Source: Vibrio splendidus (GTDB lineage: Bacteria > Pseudomonadota > Gammaproteobacteria > Enterobacterales > Vibrionaceae). Taken from it: a stretch of 64,000 bases of DNA. The stretch covers positions 62,001 through 126,000 of the forward strand of contig NZ_LNRF01000005.1 of the NCBI RefSeq assembly GCF_001557875.1, written 5' to 3'. Position numbers and translations under genes: made by a program. Below the pieces are notes generated by a model. That model was not told the DNA's origin, made no database searches, and saw nothing but the letters and a program-made list of their open reading frames with translations. Shown here piece after piece: positions 17,054-26,155 of this stretch (its first letter is position 1; every line of letters starts with the position of its first letter).

Positions 17054-17476
17054 ATGATCTCAAGTCGAAACACACATCAGCTAACTCGTAGCGCACTATT
17101 ATTAGTGGGTTGGGTTATCTGTTTCTGTCTCGCCAGTAATATGAGTTTTATCCAAGGTTGCAAAGTAAACTATGAAAATAGCGATTCTGCGATTTCTAAT
17201 GTCCTGCAGGTAAGCAAGATTGATGATGGTAGCGGTTTTATTAATGGTGCATCTCAATCTCAAGACGACCAATCCCTCCATAAATGTGAGTTATCAGAAC
17301 ACCTGATAAATTTTGATCACCACCAAGTTAATGATCAAGCTATATTCACGTACTTCATACTCGTTGTAGTCGTATTGTGGCTGCTAAGTACTGTCCCGTA
17401 TTTCCCTCCATTCACTGAGCCAATCCTTCACAAGGGTAGGCGCATCCATCTCAAGGTCTGTGTCTTTAAAGAATGA
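17054..17476 (+). CDS. ScsA-like membrane protein of the Scs operon
   Basis: A 140-residue protein with an N-terminal hydrophobic anchor, a polar middle with two cysteines (QGCKVN and HKCELSE), and a second hydrophobic segment near residues 108-125 followed by STVPYFPPFTEP. The position directly before scsB, the size and this C-terminal motif suggest an ScsA-type accessory protein linked to copper or peroxide tolerance. The homology is recalled and has not been verified by search. Neither the ATG at 17054 nor an upstream TTG at 17015 has a good ribosome site. The 316 bp before it show no recognisable gene. Confidence 0.6.
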   Translation: MISSRNTHQLTRSALLLVGWVICFCLASNMSFIQGCKVNYENSDSAISNVLQVSKIDDGSGFINGASQSQDDQSLHKCELSEHLINFDHHQVNDQAIFTYFILVVVVLWLLSTVPYFPPFTEPILHKGRRIHLKVCVFKE

Positions 17477-17532
17477 GAATAAGAGCGTTTAACTAACACT
17501 CATATTATTCATTTTTTAAGGAAAAATTAGAC

Positions 17533-19629
17533 ATGCCTAAAAGCAAAATGTCATTGCACTTTGTTGTGCTTTGGCTATTCGTTGCGCTGTGTTCAACATT
17601 CACTGTGAACGCAAGTGCGAGCGAATCGATGACTCCTGTTACAACGGGTTGGATGCAAGACAAGTTACATCCGTATGTAGAAACGCGTTTTGTCATGACA
17701 GGACAAATTAATAAAGAAGATAAAACCGCGGCGGGTTATCTGGAAGTGAACCTTTCTGATGAATGGAAAACTTACTGGAGAAGTCCTGGTGAAGGAGGCA
17801 TTGCGCCCAAAATCAAATGGGTCGATTCTAAGAACGTTTCGCAACTGCAATGGTTTTGGAAGTTTCCTCAACGCTTCAATTTGCTCGGCATAGATACGCT
17901 AGGTTACAAGCACAACATCATCTTCCCGATGAATCTTCATATTGATGATATGAACAAACCTGTTGAGCTTAATGCTGTGCTGACGATGTCTTCATGCACC
18001 ACCATATGTATTCTCACGGATTTTAATATCAACTTGGTGTTTAACCCTAGTGAGATGACTGTGGATAACGACGCGATGCTTGTCTACGCAAAAGCAATGA
18101 GCGAAGTGCCGAAAGACTCGCCGCTTGTAGAAGGTACATCTACGATTTGGGATGCTCGCAAGTCGCAACTTCAAGTTATTGCTACACATCAAATTGGCTG
18201 GACTGCACCCGATGTAATCGTGGATGGTGATTCAGATGAAATGCAAGATGCTGACTTTGGTATTCCTCACATTGAAATTGAAGGTAAGCAAGTCATTGCG
18301 ACTTACGATGTAAGTAGCTGGATGGGCACACCCGATCTTAACAACCAGCACATCCGTGTAAGCATCAAAGACAAAGGCTTCATCACAGAATATCCAACCA
18401 TTGTTACCAACGGCATTGTGGGCAACAACTCTATGATAAGTATGGTGCTTTTAGCGCTATTAGGTGGGTTGATTCTCAATATCATGCCCTGTGTATTCCC
18501 TGTGCTTGGAATGAAACTGAGTGGGGTTATTTCTGCTCAGGGCATGGCAAGAAAACAAGTTAGGTTCCAATTCCTTGCATCTGCAAGTGGCATCCTCGCA
18601 TCCTTCTGGCTAATAGCCACTTTCTTGGCTGTGTTAAAAGTTTCAGGTAACGTTATCGGTTGGGGAATTCAGTTCCAAAACGGTTGGTTTATCGGTGGGA
18701 TGTTTATCGTCACCGCTCTTTTCAGCGCCAATATGTTAGGGCTTTTCGAGCTCCGTCTTTCATCGAATGCAAATACATGGATGGCAACCAAGGGCGACAG
18801 TAGCTACGTTGGACACTTTACTCAAGGTATGTTCGCAACGCTATTGGCAACGCCATGCTCTGCTCCTTTTCTTGGGACAGCAGTCGCCTTTGCTCTCGCC
18901 ACTACTATCCCGACAATGTTTGGTATTTTCACAGCACTTGCCGTTGGTATGGCGCTTCCATGGATTATCGTTGCTGCATTCCCATCGATAGCTTTGGCGT
19001 TGCCTAAACCAGGGGCATGGATGAACCGTGTTAAATACCTGTTCGGCGGAATGATGCTAATCACTAGCGTTTGGCTCTTTAGCTTGCTTCGACCTCATGT
19101 CCCTCAATTGTGGCTATACGCAATACTGGCGGTCAGTGTTTGCCTATTGCTTGTCAGATTGGTTCAAGTGCATGGAATCAAGACTGCGGGTGCTGTTGCC
19201 TTGATGCTATTGAGTGTTATCTCTGCCTCGTTATTTGTCGAGAAAGCAACATCCAAAATGCTGCCACCAGAACCTGAGTGGGAAGCGTTGTCAACCGAAG
19301 TCATTGATGAGCATGTTGCTAATGGCCAAGTAGTTTTTGTTGATGTCACTGCTGATTGGTGTGTGACTTGTAAAGCAAACAAGATAGGTGTTCTTTTACA
19401 AGATCCTGTCTACAGCGCATTGACTGAAGGTGATGTAGTGCCGATGGAGGGCGATTGGACAGTCCCAATTGATAGTGTCACGTCATACCTACAAGATCAT
19501 AACCGGTTCGGTGTTCCGTTCAATATGGTTTATGGCCCTAATGCTCCGGAAGGTATTGAGCTTCCTGTCATCTTAACCAGTGATGCGGTGATGGAAGCCA
19601 TTGAGAAGGCAAGAGGTGATGACGAATGA
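17533..19629 (+). CDS. scsB: ScsB-type DsbD-family protein-disulfide reductase
   Basis: A 698-residue inner-membrane electron relay that passes reducing power from cytosolic thioredoxin to periplasmic partners. In order: a signal peptide (1-28); a periplasmic alpha domain with Cys155 and Cys159 (SSCTTIC); an eight-helix CcdA/DsbD-like membrane domain with Cys320 (IMPCVFPV) and Cys442 (TPCSAPF); and a C-terminal thioredoxin-like domain with W609-CVTC. All three redox pairs are intact. The size and alpha-domain form fit ScsB rather than DsbD. It overlaps the next gene by 4 nt. Confidence 0.9.
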   Translation: MPKSKMSLHFVVLWLFVALCSTFTVNASASESMTPVTTGWMQDKLHPYVETRFVMTGQINKEDKTAAGYLEVNLSDEWKTYWRSPGEGGIAPKIKWVDSKNVSQLQWFWKFPQRFNLLGIDTLGYKHNIIFPMNLHIDDMNKPVELNAVLTMSSCTTICILTDFNINLVFNPSEMTVDNDAMLVYAKAMSEVPKDSPLVEGTSTIWDARKSQLQVIATHQIGWTAPDVIVDGDSDEMQDADFGIPHIEIEGKQVIATYDVSSWMGTPDLNNQHIRVSIKDKGFITEYPTIVTNGIVGNNSMISMVLLALLGGLILNIMPCVFPVLGMKLSGVISAQGMARKQVRFQFLASASGILASFWLIATFLAVLKVSGNVIGWGIQFQNGWFIGGMFIVTALFSANMLGLFELRLSSNANTWMATKGDSSYVGHFTQGMFATLLATPCSAPFLGTAVAFALATTIPTMFGIFTALAVGMALPWIIVAAFPSIALALPKPGAWMNRVKYLFGGMMLITSVWLFSLLRPHVPQLWLYAILAVSVCLLLVRLVQVHGIKTAGAVALMLLSVISASLFVEKATSKMLPPEPEWEALSTEVIDEHVANGQVVFVDVTADWCVTCKANKIGVLLQDPVYSALTEGDVVPMEGDWTVPIDSVTSYLQDHNRFGVPFNMVYGPNAPEGIELPVILTSDAVMEAIEKARGDDE

Positions 19630-20153
19630 TTAGAACAAAATCTAAGGCAAAACCTCAGACCAAAAAGCAGAAGTTGAGATCGGCATTGCTGTATACCTTG
19701 TTCGCATTGGTCGTGGTCTTTGGTGTTGATTATTGGCGTACAAAAGACGTTCCAATACAGAACGTTCCGCCAATGGTCGGAATGTCGTTATCCGGTAAAC
19801 CGATAGATGTAATTGAAATGAGTAAGAAAGAGCCGGTATTCGTTTATTTTTGGACGACATGGTGCGTGGCCTGCAAATTTGTGACGCCAGTGGTTGATTG
19901 GTTTTCATCAAGCTACCCCGTCGTTGGTGTATCACTGACTTCGGGTAAGGATGAAAGAGTTCGACGCTACATGAATGCTAAAGGGTATAGCTACGACAAC
20001 ATTAATGACACTGAAGGAAAAATAGCACGCGACTGGGGGATCTCCTTAACGCCAACACTCATTGTTATTAATGATGGAAAAGTAACAAGTGTTACTTCAG
20101 GAATGACTACGCCAATAGGCATCGCTGCCCGACTTTGGTTAGCTAAGTATTAA
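19626..20153 (+). CDS. scsD: ScsD-type membrane-tethered thioredoxin-like protein
   Basis: A 175-residue protein with a basic cytosolic N-terminus, one membrane anchor (about residues 17-36) and a periplasmic thioredoxin/TlpA-like fold. The active site is W79-CVAC-83 (Cys80, Cys83), with the cis-proline region SLTPTLIVI. It is probably kept reduced by ScsB to repair disulfides under oxidative or copper stress. Translational coupling to scsB is shown by the ATGA overlap. In Salmonella the order is scsB-scsC-scsD; here scsD precedes scsC. Confidence 0.85.
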   Translation: MIRTKSKAKPQTKKQKLRSALLYTLFALVVVFGVDYWRTKDVPIQNVPPMVGMSLSGKPIDVIEMSKKEPVFVYFWTTWCVACKFVTPVVDWFSSSYPVVGVSLTSGKDERVRRYMNAKGYSYDNINDTEGKIARDWGISLTPTLIVINDGKVTSVTSGMTTPIGIAARLWLAKY

Positions 20154-20163
20154 TGGGAAAAAT

Positions 20164-20889
20164 ATGAAATTCATAACAAAAAGCATCATCACGCTATTAG
20201 TTACACTGGCTTTCTCTCCTGTCACTTACGCAATGACAAAACAAGAAAAGATTGCCGAGATAACGCAAATGTTAGAAACGAATGAAGGTATTATCGATTC
20301 GGTTCATGACAGTCTGACTGCTTACATAGATCAGCAAAGTAGTTTCGATAAAACGTTGGCCGAGAGCCATGACTTTATTTATAACAACCCACACCACCCT
20401 TGGTATGGTTCCGAACATCCAAAACTGACGATCGTAAACATGACTGATTTTAGTTGCCCGTGGTGTAAAAAATTAGATCCTGTTCTTCGGAAAATAGCGG
20501 ATGAGTTTCCTAATGACATCAAGGTAATAAATATTTATATCCCTCTAAAGGAGAGAGATTCACCACTGAACTCAGCAACCTTTGGACTCAATGTCTGGAA
20601 CAATGACAAAGAAAAATACAAAGCAGTTGAAGAGATGTTGATCAGTAAGCCTGGCATTCACAACGTTCGTTCGATAATGAAAGTAGCGAAGAAGAATAAA
20701 GCCACCGATTACGTTTCTTCAGACAGTGAAATAGCGATTGAAGTTGCTGAAAACTATAACTTGTTTACGAGGTTGGGTGTTCGAGGTACGCCAGCGATGC
20801 TAATTGATGGAACATTGATCCCCGGTTACTTGCCATACGAAAAACTATATCTAATAGTAAAAGCTAAGCTAGAAGAGAAAAGTAAATAG
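20164..20889 (+). CDS. scsC: ScsC-type periplasmic DsbA-family protein
   Basis: A 241-residue exported thiol-disulfide protein. The signal peptide ends near TYA (residue 23). An N-terminal charged helical stretch (about 24-75) resembles the oligomerisation helix of DsbC/ScsC-like proteins, followed by a DsbA-like thioredoxin fold with C98-PWC-101 and cis-proline in RGTPAML. ScsC proteins act as reductases or isomerases kept reduced by ScsB and bind copper in some species. It ends the operon and is followed by a strong terminator. Confidence 0.88.
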   Translation: MKFITKSIITLLVTLAFSPVTYAMTKQEKIAEITQMLETNEGIIDSVHDSLTAYIDQQSSFDKTLAESHDFIYNNPHHPWYGSEHPKLTIVNMTDFSCPWCKKLDPVLRKIADEFPNDIKVINIYIPLKERDSPLNSATFGLNVWNNDKEKYKAVEEMLISKPGIHNVRSIMKVAKKNKATDYVSSDSEIAIEVAENYNLFTRLGVRGTPAMLIDGTLIPGYLPYEKLYLIVKAKLEEKSK

Positions 20890-20922
20890 AATAAACTTAA
20901 AATAACTTAATTATTATTGTTG

Positions 20923-20960
20923 ATGGAGAAAAAGCCCTGTTGATTAGGGCTTTTTCTTAT
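20923..20960 (+). terminator. Rho-independent terminator after scsC
   Basis: AAAAAGCCCT / AGGGCTTTTT hairpin followed by a T-rich run. Confidence 0.8.
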
Positions 20961-20991
20961 TTGAATATTAATTGTAAAAGTAGTTAACAAA

Positions 20992-21075
20992 TTAATAAAC
21001 AATGTATAACGCAGCTAGGCCAAATATGCCTAGAAAACTCAGAACACCACATGTCGAGTACAACAACAGTCTCAT
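20992..21075 (-). CDS. Predicted 27-residue single-membrane-helix small protein
   Basis: A short open frame of 27 residues plus stop, starting MRLLLYSTCGVLSF. It has one basic residue at the N-terminus, then an almost wholly hydrophobic stretch with one cysteine, ending in tyrosine. An AGGA ribosome-binding site lies 8 nt before the ATG. The size and topology are those of small inner-membrane accessory peptides such as the CydX/YnhF classes, but no family is recognised. It sits in a 681-bp gap between scsC and an amidohydrolase. It is real by composition and ribosome site only. Confidence 0.5.
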   Translation of the reverse strand: MRLLLYSTCGVLSFLGIFGLAALYIVY

Positions 21076-21274
21076 TGTTAATTCCTGATTACAAAAAAAT
21101 GATTAACGATATTTATTTTTCTAAATTGTTTTATGTGCAATATAAGGGTGTGAGGTTGCCAAAATTACATTAGAACAGTACCTCCAGGTAAATTATTATT
21201 TAACATGTAGTTAGAGTCATCCATGCTGAAATAATTCCCTTTACTCTGTGTTTTCTACGAAATAAATAGAGATG

Positions 21275-21313
21275 TTTTATAGTGACTTTTTATAGTAACT
21301 TTTTATGGTTTGA
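21275..21313. repeat. Short tandem repeat, period 13
   Basis: TTTTATAGTGACT (21275-21287), TTTTATAGTAACT (21288-21300) and a degenerate third unit to 21313. It lies in the AT-rich 495 bp before the amidohydrolase terminator. Nothing else is recognised there. Confidence 0.5.
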
Positions 21314-21482
21314 CATTCCATTTTTGGTTTTCTATGGTTGTTATTTTGGCGGTTAATGCGTAGGTGTAATTAATTCATAGAGTGGAAATTAACTCGTAGC
21401 ATGGCAGTGGATTTATATATTTTATTGAGTGAATTGGATATCTAAGACTTTCAATTGAAGGCGAGAGCAGCTTTAGGCGATC

Positions 21483-21528
21483 AAAAAAAAGCAAACAACC
21501 AAGTTAGTAATCTCGGTTATTTGCTTTA
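21483..21528 (-). terminator. Rho-independent terminator after the amidohydrolase gene (minus strand)
   Basis: AAAGCAAATAACC / GGTTGTTTGCTTT stem as read on the minus strand, with one mismatch, followed by a run of eight T. Confidence 0.75.
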
Positions 21529-21570
21529 GATTTGTTGTTTTTGTGGTGAATGGGCGAAAGCTTTTAGAAA

Positions 21571-22833
21571 TTAAAGCGTGTTTTTATACACTTTGCCGTC
21601 TTTCATGATCAGTTTCTGTGTATCGGTGTTAGCAACACATGCCACGCCTTCTAGTGGGTTACCGTCGATGATCAATAGGTCGGCATACGCGCCTTCAACG
21701 ATTTGGCCTAGCTTGCCTTGCTGGTAAGGGTGTTGGTAAGTCGACATCTCGAATAAACGCCCACAGTTTGATGTTGCCATGCGAAGTGCAGTGATGGTAT
21801 CGAATACTTGCTCAATCGCACCCAGTTCATTCAATTGTGTCGCATGAACGTTGGTTTCACCCACACAGTCAGTACCAAAAGCAATGTTCTGAATGTCGTA
21901 TTTCTTAATCAGTTCTGCTGACTTGAACATGGCTTTGCCTACGCGTTCTGTCTTGCGGTATGTTTCTTCATTTGGCAGCGGGATCTTGCGCTCTGCAATC
22001 AATGAAGAAGTAAAGTAAGAAGGAATTACCCAAATGCCTTTCTCTTTTATGATCTCTGCAATGTCGTCGTCCATGATAGTCGCGTGTTCGAAAGACATAA
22101 CGCCCGCTTCTGCCGCTCGGCGCATCGCATCAGAGGTGTGGATGTGCGCAGCGACATAAGTGCCGTAGTCAGAAGCGGCATCAACAGCGGCTTTCATTTC
22201 CTCTGATGTGAATTGCAAAGTGTCTAGCGGGTCGAAGGTCGATGAAGCACCGCCACCTGCCATTATTTTGATTTGAGAAGCGCCCATAAACAGCTGTTCA
22301 CGCACGGCTTTCAATACTTCTGAGCGGCCATCAGCTACTTTCATCGCGCCAAGCTTCATCATTGGTGAATCTTCGTGGCCGTTAGCCAAACGCTCTTGTG
22401 CCTGGTTTTGACGGTAATCCGAGTGACCACACGTTTGCGAGATAGCCGCCATTGAAGGAAGAATGCGTGGGCCAGTGGCATAGCCGTTGTCGATACTGTT
22501 TTTAAGGCCAAGTGTATTACCTGCCACGTCACGAATAGTAGTAAAGCCACGCATCAACATCTCTTCTGAAATCTTTGCTGAGCGAATCGCGACTTCTTCA
22601 CGTGTCATGGTATCAATCACATTAAAAGATGCAGATAGCGTGATATGAACGTGTGCATCAATTAAGCCAGGCATTACTGTGCAACCTTGAGCATCAATTG
22701 TTTCATCGGCAACCGTTGGGTCAATATCTCCAATCTGAGTGATAAGATTATCTTCGATTAGGATAGATACGTTCTCGATTAAGTTGTTATCAACACCGTT
22801 AAATACGTTCGCGTTAGTGATTAGCTTTTTCAT
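21571..22833 (-). CDS. Amidohydrolase-superfamily enzyme
   Basis: A 420-residue cytosolic metal-dependent amidohydrolase. VMPGLIDAHVHITL carries the HxH metal motif. HAT/HIHTSDA and GVMSFEHAT supply further metal His ligands, and FGTDCVG holds the conserved Asp. It belongs to the imidazolonepropionase/prolidase-like group (PF01979). The substrate is unknown; Xaa-Pro dipeptides or cyclic amides are typical of the group. The start at 22833 was chosen because MKKLITNANVFNG is the family N-terminus and AAGGTG lies before it. An in-frame start 49 codons upstream gives an atypical leader. Confidence 0.88.
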   Translation of the reverse strand: MKKLITNANVFNGVDNNLIENVSILIEDNLITQIGDIDPTVADETIDAQGCTVMPGLIDAHVHITLSASFNVIDTMTREEVAIRSAKISEEMLMRGFTTIRDVAGNTLGLKNSIDNGYATGPRILPSMAAISQTCGHSDYRQNQAQERLANGHEDSPMMKLGAMKVADGRSEVLKAVREQLFMGASQIKIMAGGGASSTFDPLDTLQFTSEEMKAAVDAASDYGTYVAAHIHTSDAMRRAAEAGVMSFEHATIMDDDIAEIIKEKGIWVIPSYFTSSLIAERKIPLPNEETYRKTERVGKAMFKSAELIKKYDIQNIAFGTDCVGETNVHATQLNELGAIEQVFDTITALRMATSNCGRLFEMSTYQHPYQQGKLGQIVEGAYADLLIIDGNPLEGVACVANTDTQKLIMKDGKVYKNTL

Positions 22834-23100
22834 AGTCTGCACCTTTTGGAAATGAGTGTGTGTCGCTGATGGAGTTATCTTATGGGGTGTAGCAGTACAA
22901 GAATGGCCATTTGGTGACAGTGGTGAATTAGGTGTGTGTTTACTATTGCTATATAGAGAAGAAGTGAGGGGCTTGTTCAATTATCAATTTAAGGAATGGA
23001 TGTTGGCGGTGTCATGAAATGGTAAGTTTTACTTCGATTCGAACGCTAAGATGTATTTCAAATCGAGGCTACTTATCAAATTAGATTAGAGAGATATATA

Positions 23101-23589
23101 ATGACTAAATTAGACAAAGTTTACGGGTTCAACACACCACAACGTCTATTCGTTGGCTATACATTAGCCGTGCTGGTGGACTTGGTAGTACTTAATTTCT
23201 TCGATGAGTACTGGGACTTCGTAAACATTGAGTCTTTTACTATCTCTTTGATTGCGGCTCTATTGTTGCAGCTGTTGTTGAAGCTATCTATTGGTTTAGA
23301 GCATAAAGTTGCAAACTATTTTAAGCAGAAATCAGGTACGGCACCTAAGGTGTATCGAGCATTGTCGACATATATTATTCTTGTTGGCTCAAAATTTGTA
23401 ATGCTAGAGGCAATAAACCTTATGTTTGGAGATAAGGTGAGCTTTACAGGCCCTTGGAGTGGTGTGGTTGCGTTCTTCGCTGTGGTATTTACGATTTTGG
23501 TTGCTGAAGTGATTGTATCGAAGATCTACTTTGCTCTTGATGACCAACAAGATTCAAATGAGAAAGCGCTTAAAGGGACTAACGCGTAA
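23101..23589 (+). CDS. Four-helix membrane protein of unknown function
   Basis: A 162-residue protein not assigned to a family. Hydrophobic segments at about residues 17-35, 46-66, 87-105 and 118-140 suggest four membrane helices, with charged loops and a polar C-terminal tail. The start has GAGAG upstream. It stands alone between an amidohydrolase and a gene remnant and is followed by a strong terminator. No catalytic motif is visible. Confidence 0.75.
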   Translation: MTKLDKVYGFNTPQRLFVGYTLAVLVDLVVLNFFDEYWDFVNIESFTISLIAALLLQLLLKLSIGLEHKVANYFKQKSGTAPKVYRALSTYIILVGSKFVMLEAINLMFGDKVSFTGPWSGVVAFFAVVFTILVAEVIVSKIYFALDDQQDSNEKALKGTNA

Positions 23590-23618
23590 CGCAATTAAAA
23601 AACATATGTGAATAACAG

Positions 23619-23650
23619 ACGAGCCAGCTGAACAAGTTGGCTCGTTTTCT
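23619..23650 (+). terminator. Rho-independent terminator
   Basis: ACGAGCCA / TGGCTCGT stem followed by TTTTCTTTT, 30 bp after the four-helix membrane protein gene. Confidence 0.8.
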
Positions 23651-23737
23651 TTTACGCGCTATCTAGCTTTATATGCTATTACTTGTCGTAGGCGATTTCC
23701 CTAGTAATACCGTCATCAACACCTGATTTTGGCTATT

Positions 23738-24046
23738 CTACACCACCTCCATCACTTGATCGCCAGCATTGTCTAGATCAATGACATCAGTGCTTTGCTC
23801 TTGAAAAGTTTGCGCCTGTGATTGGTTACCGATGAAGATGATCTTGCCGTTGTGGGTAACGATCGAGTCCGATTCGCGATGCCCGTATATATCTGCATTG
23901 GTAAAAATCTGGTCAGCACTTGGGCTTTTAACGGCTGTTTGCTCATGAACAACGGTGTTGGCTTGTGCAAGAACTGGCGCTACGGCCGTTAAGCTTGCGA
24001 GTAAGGCTATCCATGCAGTGCGTGGCAAAGTGAGCTTGTTGTTCAT
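23738..24046 (-). pseudogene. Remnant of an exported amidohydrolase (5' part only)
   Basis: A 102-codon frame with a signal peptide (ending in VLAQA) followed by ADQIFTNADIYGHRESDSIVTHNGKI-type sequence. This is the N-terminal beta-sandwich of a YtcJ-like amidohydrolase_3 enzyme. It stops just where the conserved 'PGFIDxHxH' metal motif should begin (VIDLDNAGDQVMEVV, then TAG). Full proteins of this class are about 550-600 residues, so over 80% is missing. No matching remainder is seen downstream before the terminator. It is probably a decayed gene left by a deletion. Confidence 0.7.
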
Positions 24047-24167
24047 TCTTATGTATTCCATGTTCCACTGTTTAATAAGTATAGAAAGCGAGTGGCCAGT
24101 GTAAAACTCTTCATGAATGACAAAAACCTCGATTAATCAACAAGCTGCCGTTTGAATGAGCCTTTAT

Positions 24168-24344
24168 CTATGACTCTTGTCTTAGGCTTTTGCGCAGATC
24201 TTTTTTGTACTCGTCATAAGAGTTATAGCCATAGAATTTCCAAGTGCGATCACCCTTGATGTTGTGGTTGTAGGTAATCTCGCCGATCCACTGTTGACGT
24301 GTGGCAAGAATCATATCGCGGATTTTTATTAATAACATGTCCAT
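24168..24344 (-). CDS. 58-residue protein of unknown function
   Basis: A small, charged, soluble protein starting MDMLLIKIRDMILATRQQW and rich in basic and aromatic residues (GDRTWKFYGYNSYDEYKKDLRKSLR). A very good ribosome site (AGGAGAG, 7 nt before the ATG) and protein-like composition support translation. It is divergent from an AraC-family regulator gene 154 bp away. No family is recognised with confidence. Confidence 0.7.
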   Translation of the reverse strand: MDMLLIKIRDMILATRQQWIGEITYNHNIKGDRTWKFYGYNSYDEYKKDLRKSLRQES

Positions 24345-24498
24345 AGTTGCTCTCCTGATTAAGTTCACTTGCAGTATATTTATCGGAGACGAAGAGAAGA
24401 GTATTGTTAGCGCAATGTTCAATACTTTTCGGTCAATGTATTCATTTAAGTGGTTTGATACGTATACTTTCAATATTAAAAAGTCATTGAGTATCACA

Positions 24499-25359
24499 AT
24501 GAAAGGCTACTTGGAAAAAGTACCACAACGAGTTGGCATGTCTTGGCGCTATAAGAAAATTGTCGAGAACAGTAAAAGCTATGGTTGGCATAGACATGAA
24601 GAGTACGAGATAGCGATACATCGTCACTTTTCTGGGCATAGTTTTATTGGCCATCACCAAAGCGATGTGTTTCACAATCACATGATTTTAGTTGGCCCTG
24701 ATTTGCCTCATGCTATCTATTCGGAAGAGAATCCTGATGACTCGCGCATCTGTGAAACGCATGTGGTTTGGTTTCGCAAAGATTGGATTGAGCAATTAAT
24801 CGCGTGCTGCCGCGAACTCGAACCTCTGCGTACATTGCTGGAAGAGTCAAAGAAAGGGTTGCAGTTTTCGCCCGCTACTGCAGAGAAAGCGACAGGATTG
24901 TTAAACAAGGTAATGGAGCAGCCACCACACCAACAACTGCTTATCTTGTTTTCTTTGTTTGCGCTATTACTGGATGACCAAGAAGTGGTTCAGTTGGTTA
25001 ACCCTATCTTTAATACGGGAGACGAAGATGAGGTCAGTGACAAGCTGGATAAGATTGAAGCTTTCTTGGTGAATAACTTTATCCGTGATATCTCGGTTAA
25101 CGATTTAGCGAAGCATCTCTATATTAGTGAGAGTAGCGTTAGGCGGCTATTTCAAAAGCACTACAATGAGAGTTTTAGCCAGCGGTTAAAGAAAATCAGG
25201 TTGAACGTGGCGTGTGATTTGTTGATCAATACATCACTCCCCATCAGCTTGATTCTAGAGAAGGTAGGTTACGACAACCAAGCTAACTTTAACCGCCAGT
25301 TTAAATCCTATAAACAGGTGACACCGACTCAGTACCGAGCGGCAATGAAGCACCACTGA
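24499..25359 (+). CDS. AraC family regulator with N-terminal cupin
   Basis: A 286-residue regulator. The N-terminal half is a cupin-like effector domain (HRHEEYEIAIHRHFSG and HNHMILVGPDLPHAIYSEE). The C-terminal half has two helix-turn-helix motifs (NDLAKHLYISESSVRRLFQKHY and VGYDNQANFNRQFKSYKQVTPTQYR). The start at 24499 was preferred over upstream in-frame codons because the domain begins there, although the ribosome site is weak. No obvious target besides the divergent 58-residue protein or the following lipocalin gene. Confidence 0.88.
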   Translation: MKGYLEKVPQRVGMSWRYKKIVENSKSYGWHRHEEYEIAIHRHFSGHSFIGHHQSDVFHNHMILVGPDLPHAIYSEENPDDSRICETHVVWFRKDWIEQLIACCRELEPLRTLLEESKKGLQFSPATAEKATGLLNKVMEQPPHQQLLILFSLFALLLDDQEVVQLVNPIFNTGDEDEVSDKLDKIEAFLVNNFIRDISVNDLAKHLYISESSVRRLFQKHYNESFSQRLKKIRLNVACDLLINTSLPISLILEKVGYDNQANFNRQFKSYKQVTPTQYRAAMKHH

Positions 25360-25510
25360 TTCATTGAACAACGAAACAATTCCCATAAACTTCTGAATAA
25401 TCTTACTGTTATATGAACTATAAAAATGGATTGAACGTATTACCAAGGATGTAAGTTAAGGCTGTCACATGACTTACTCGAACTACTAATAAAAACAAGT
25501 CGAGGTTAGG

Positions 25511-26029
25511 ATGAAAAAAATATTATTGCTGCTTAGCATGATCTTATTGGGTGGATGCGTGGGAATGCCCGAAACGGTTAAGCCCGTTCAACAGTTTGAA
25601 TTGGATAGATACTTAGGGAAATGGTACGAAGTTGCTCGCTTAGACCACTCGTTTGAGCGCGGCTTAAGTAATGTGAGTGCTGAATACAGCCTGCGCGATG
25701 ATGGCGGCGTGAAAGTGATTAACCGTGGCTATTCGGATGAAGATGGAGAATGGAACGAAGCGGAAGGTAAGGCGTACTTTGTCGAAGGCAGCGATCAGGG
25801 TTATCTGAAGGTGTCGTTCTTTGGCCCTTTCTACGGAGCTTATGTGGTGTTTGAATTGGACAAAGAGGGCTACCAATACGCGTTTGTTTCTGGCCCAAAC
25901 ACCGATTACTTATGGCTGCTTTCAAGAACACCAGAAGTTGCGCCAGAGGTGATGGAGAAATTCAAAGCGATGTCGAAAGAGCGCGGCTTCAATACTGATG
26001 AGTTGATTTTCGTGGAACATGACCAATAA
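25511..26029 (+). CDS. blc: Outer-membrane lipocalin lipoprotein Blc
   Basis: A 172-residue bacterial lipocalin. The signal peptide ends in the lipobox LGGC (Cys18), and the lipocalin signature YLGKWYEVARLDHSFERG follows. GPNTDYLWLLSRTP near the C-terminus is the typical final strand region. Blc binds lysophospholipids or fatty acids and is tied to membrane stress in E. coli. An AGGTTAGG site precedes the ATG. It appears to be a single-gene unit with its own terminator. Confidence 0.92.
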   Translation: MKKILLLLSMILLGGCVGMPETVKPVQQFELDRYLGKWYEVARLDHSFERGLSNVSAEYSLRDDGGVKVINRGYSDEDGEWNEAEGKAYFVEGSDQGYLKVSFFGPFYGAYVVFELDKEGYQYAFVSGPNTDYLWLLSRTPEVAPEVMEKFKAMSKERGFNTDELIFVEHDQ

Positions 26030-26090
26030 GCCTATTTCTTGAGAAGAGTTCTAACGCTTGATTCTTGAGCGCAGTTGGATGTGATTGAAG

Positions 26091-26130
26091 AAAGGCACCG
26101 ATGAGTAATTCACCAGTGCCTTTTTGTTTT
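26091..26130 (+). terminator. Rho-independent terminator after blc
   Basis: AAAGGCAC / GTGCCTTT stem followed by TTGTTTT. Confidence 0.75.
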
Positions 26131-26155
26131 ATGTACTCACTAGTTAGTAGGCTAA

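Noticed and set aside
23690..23737. C-terminal remnant (frame ending ITREIAYDK) of the broken amidohydrolase just downstream of the stump
   Set aside because: Only about 17 codons are open and they do not match a recognisable amidohydrolase C-terminus.
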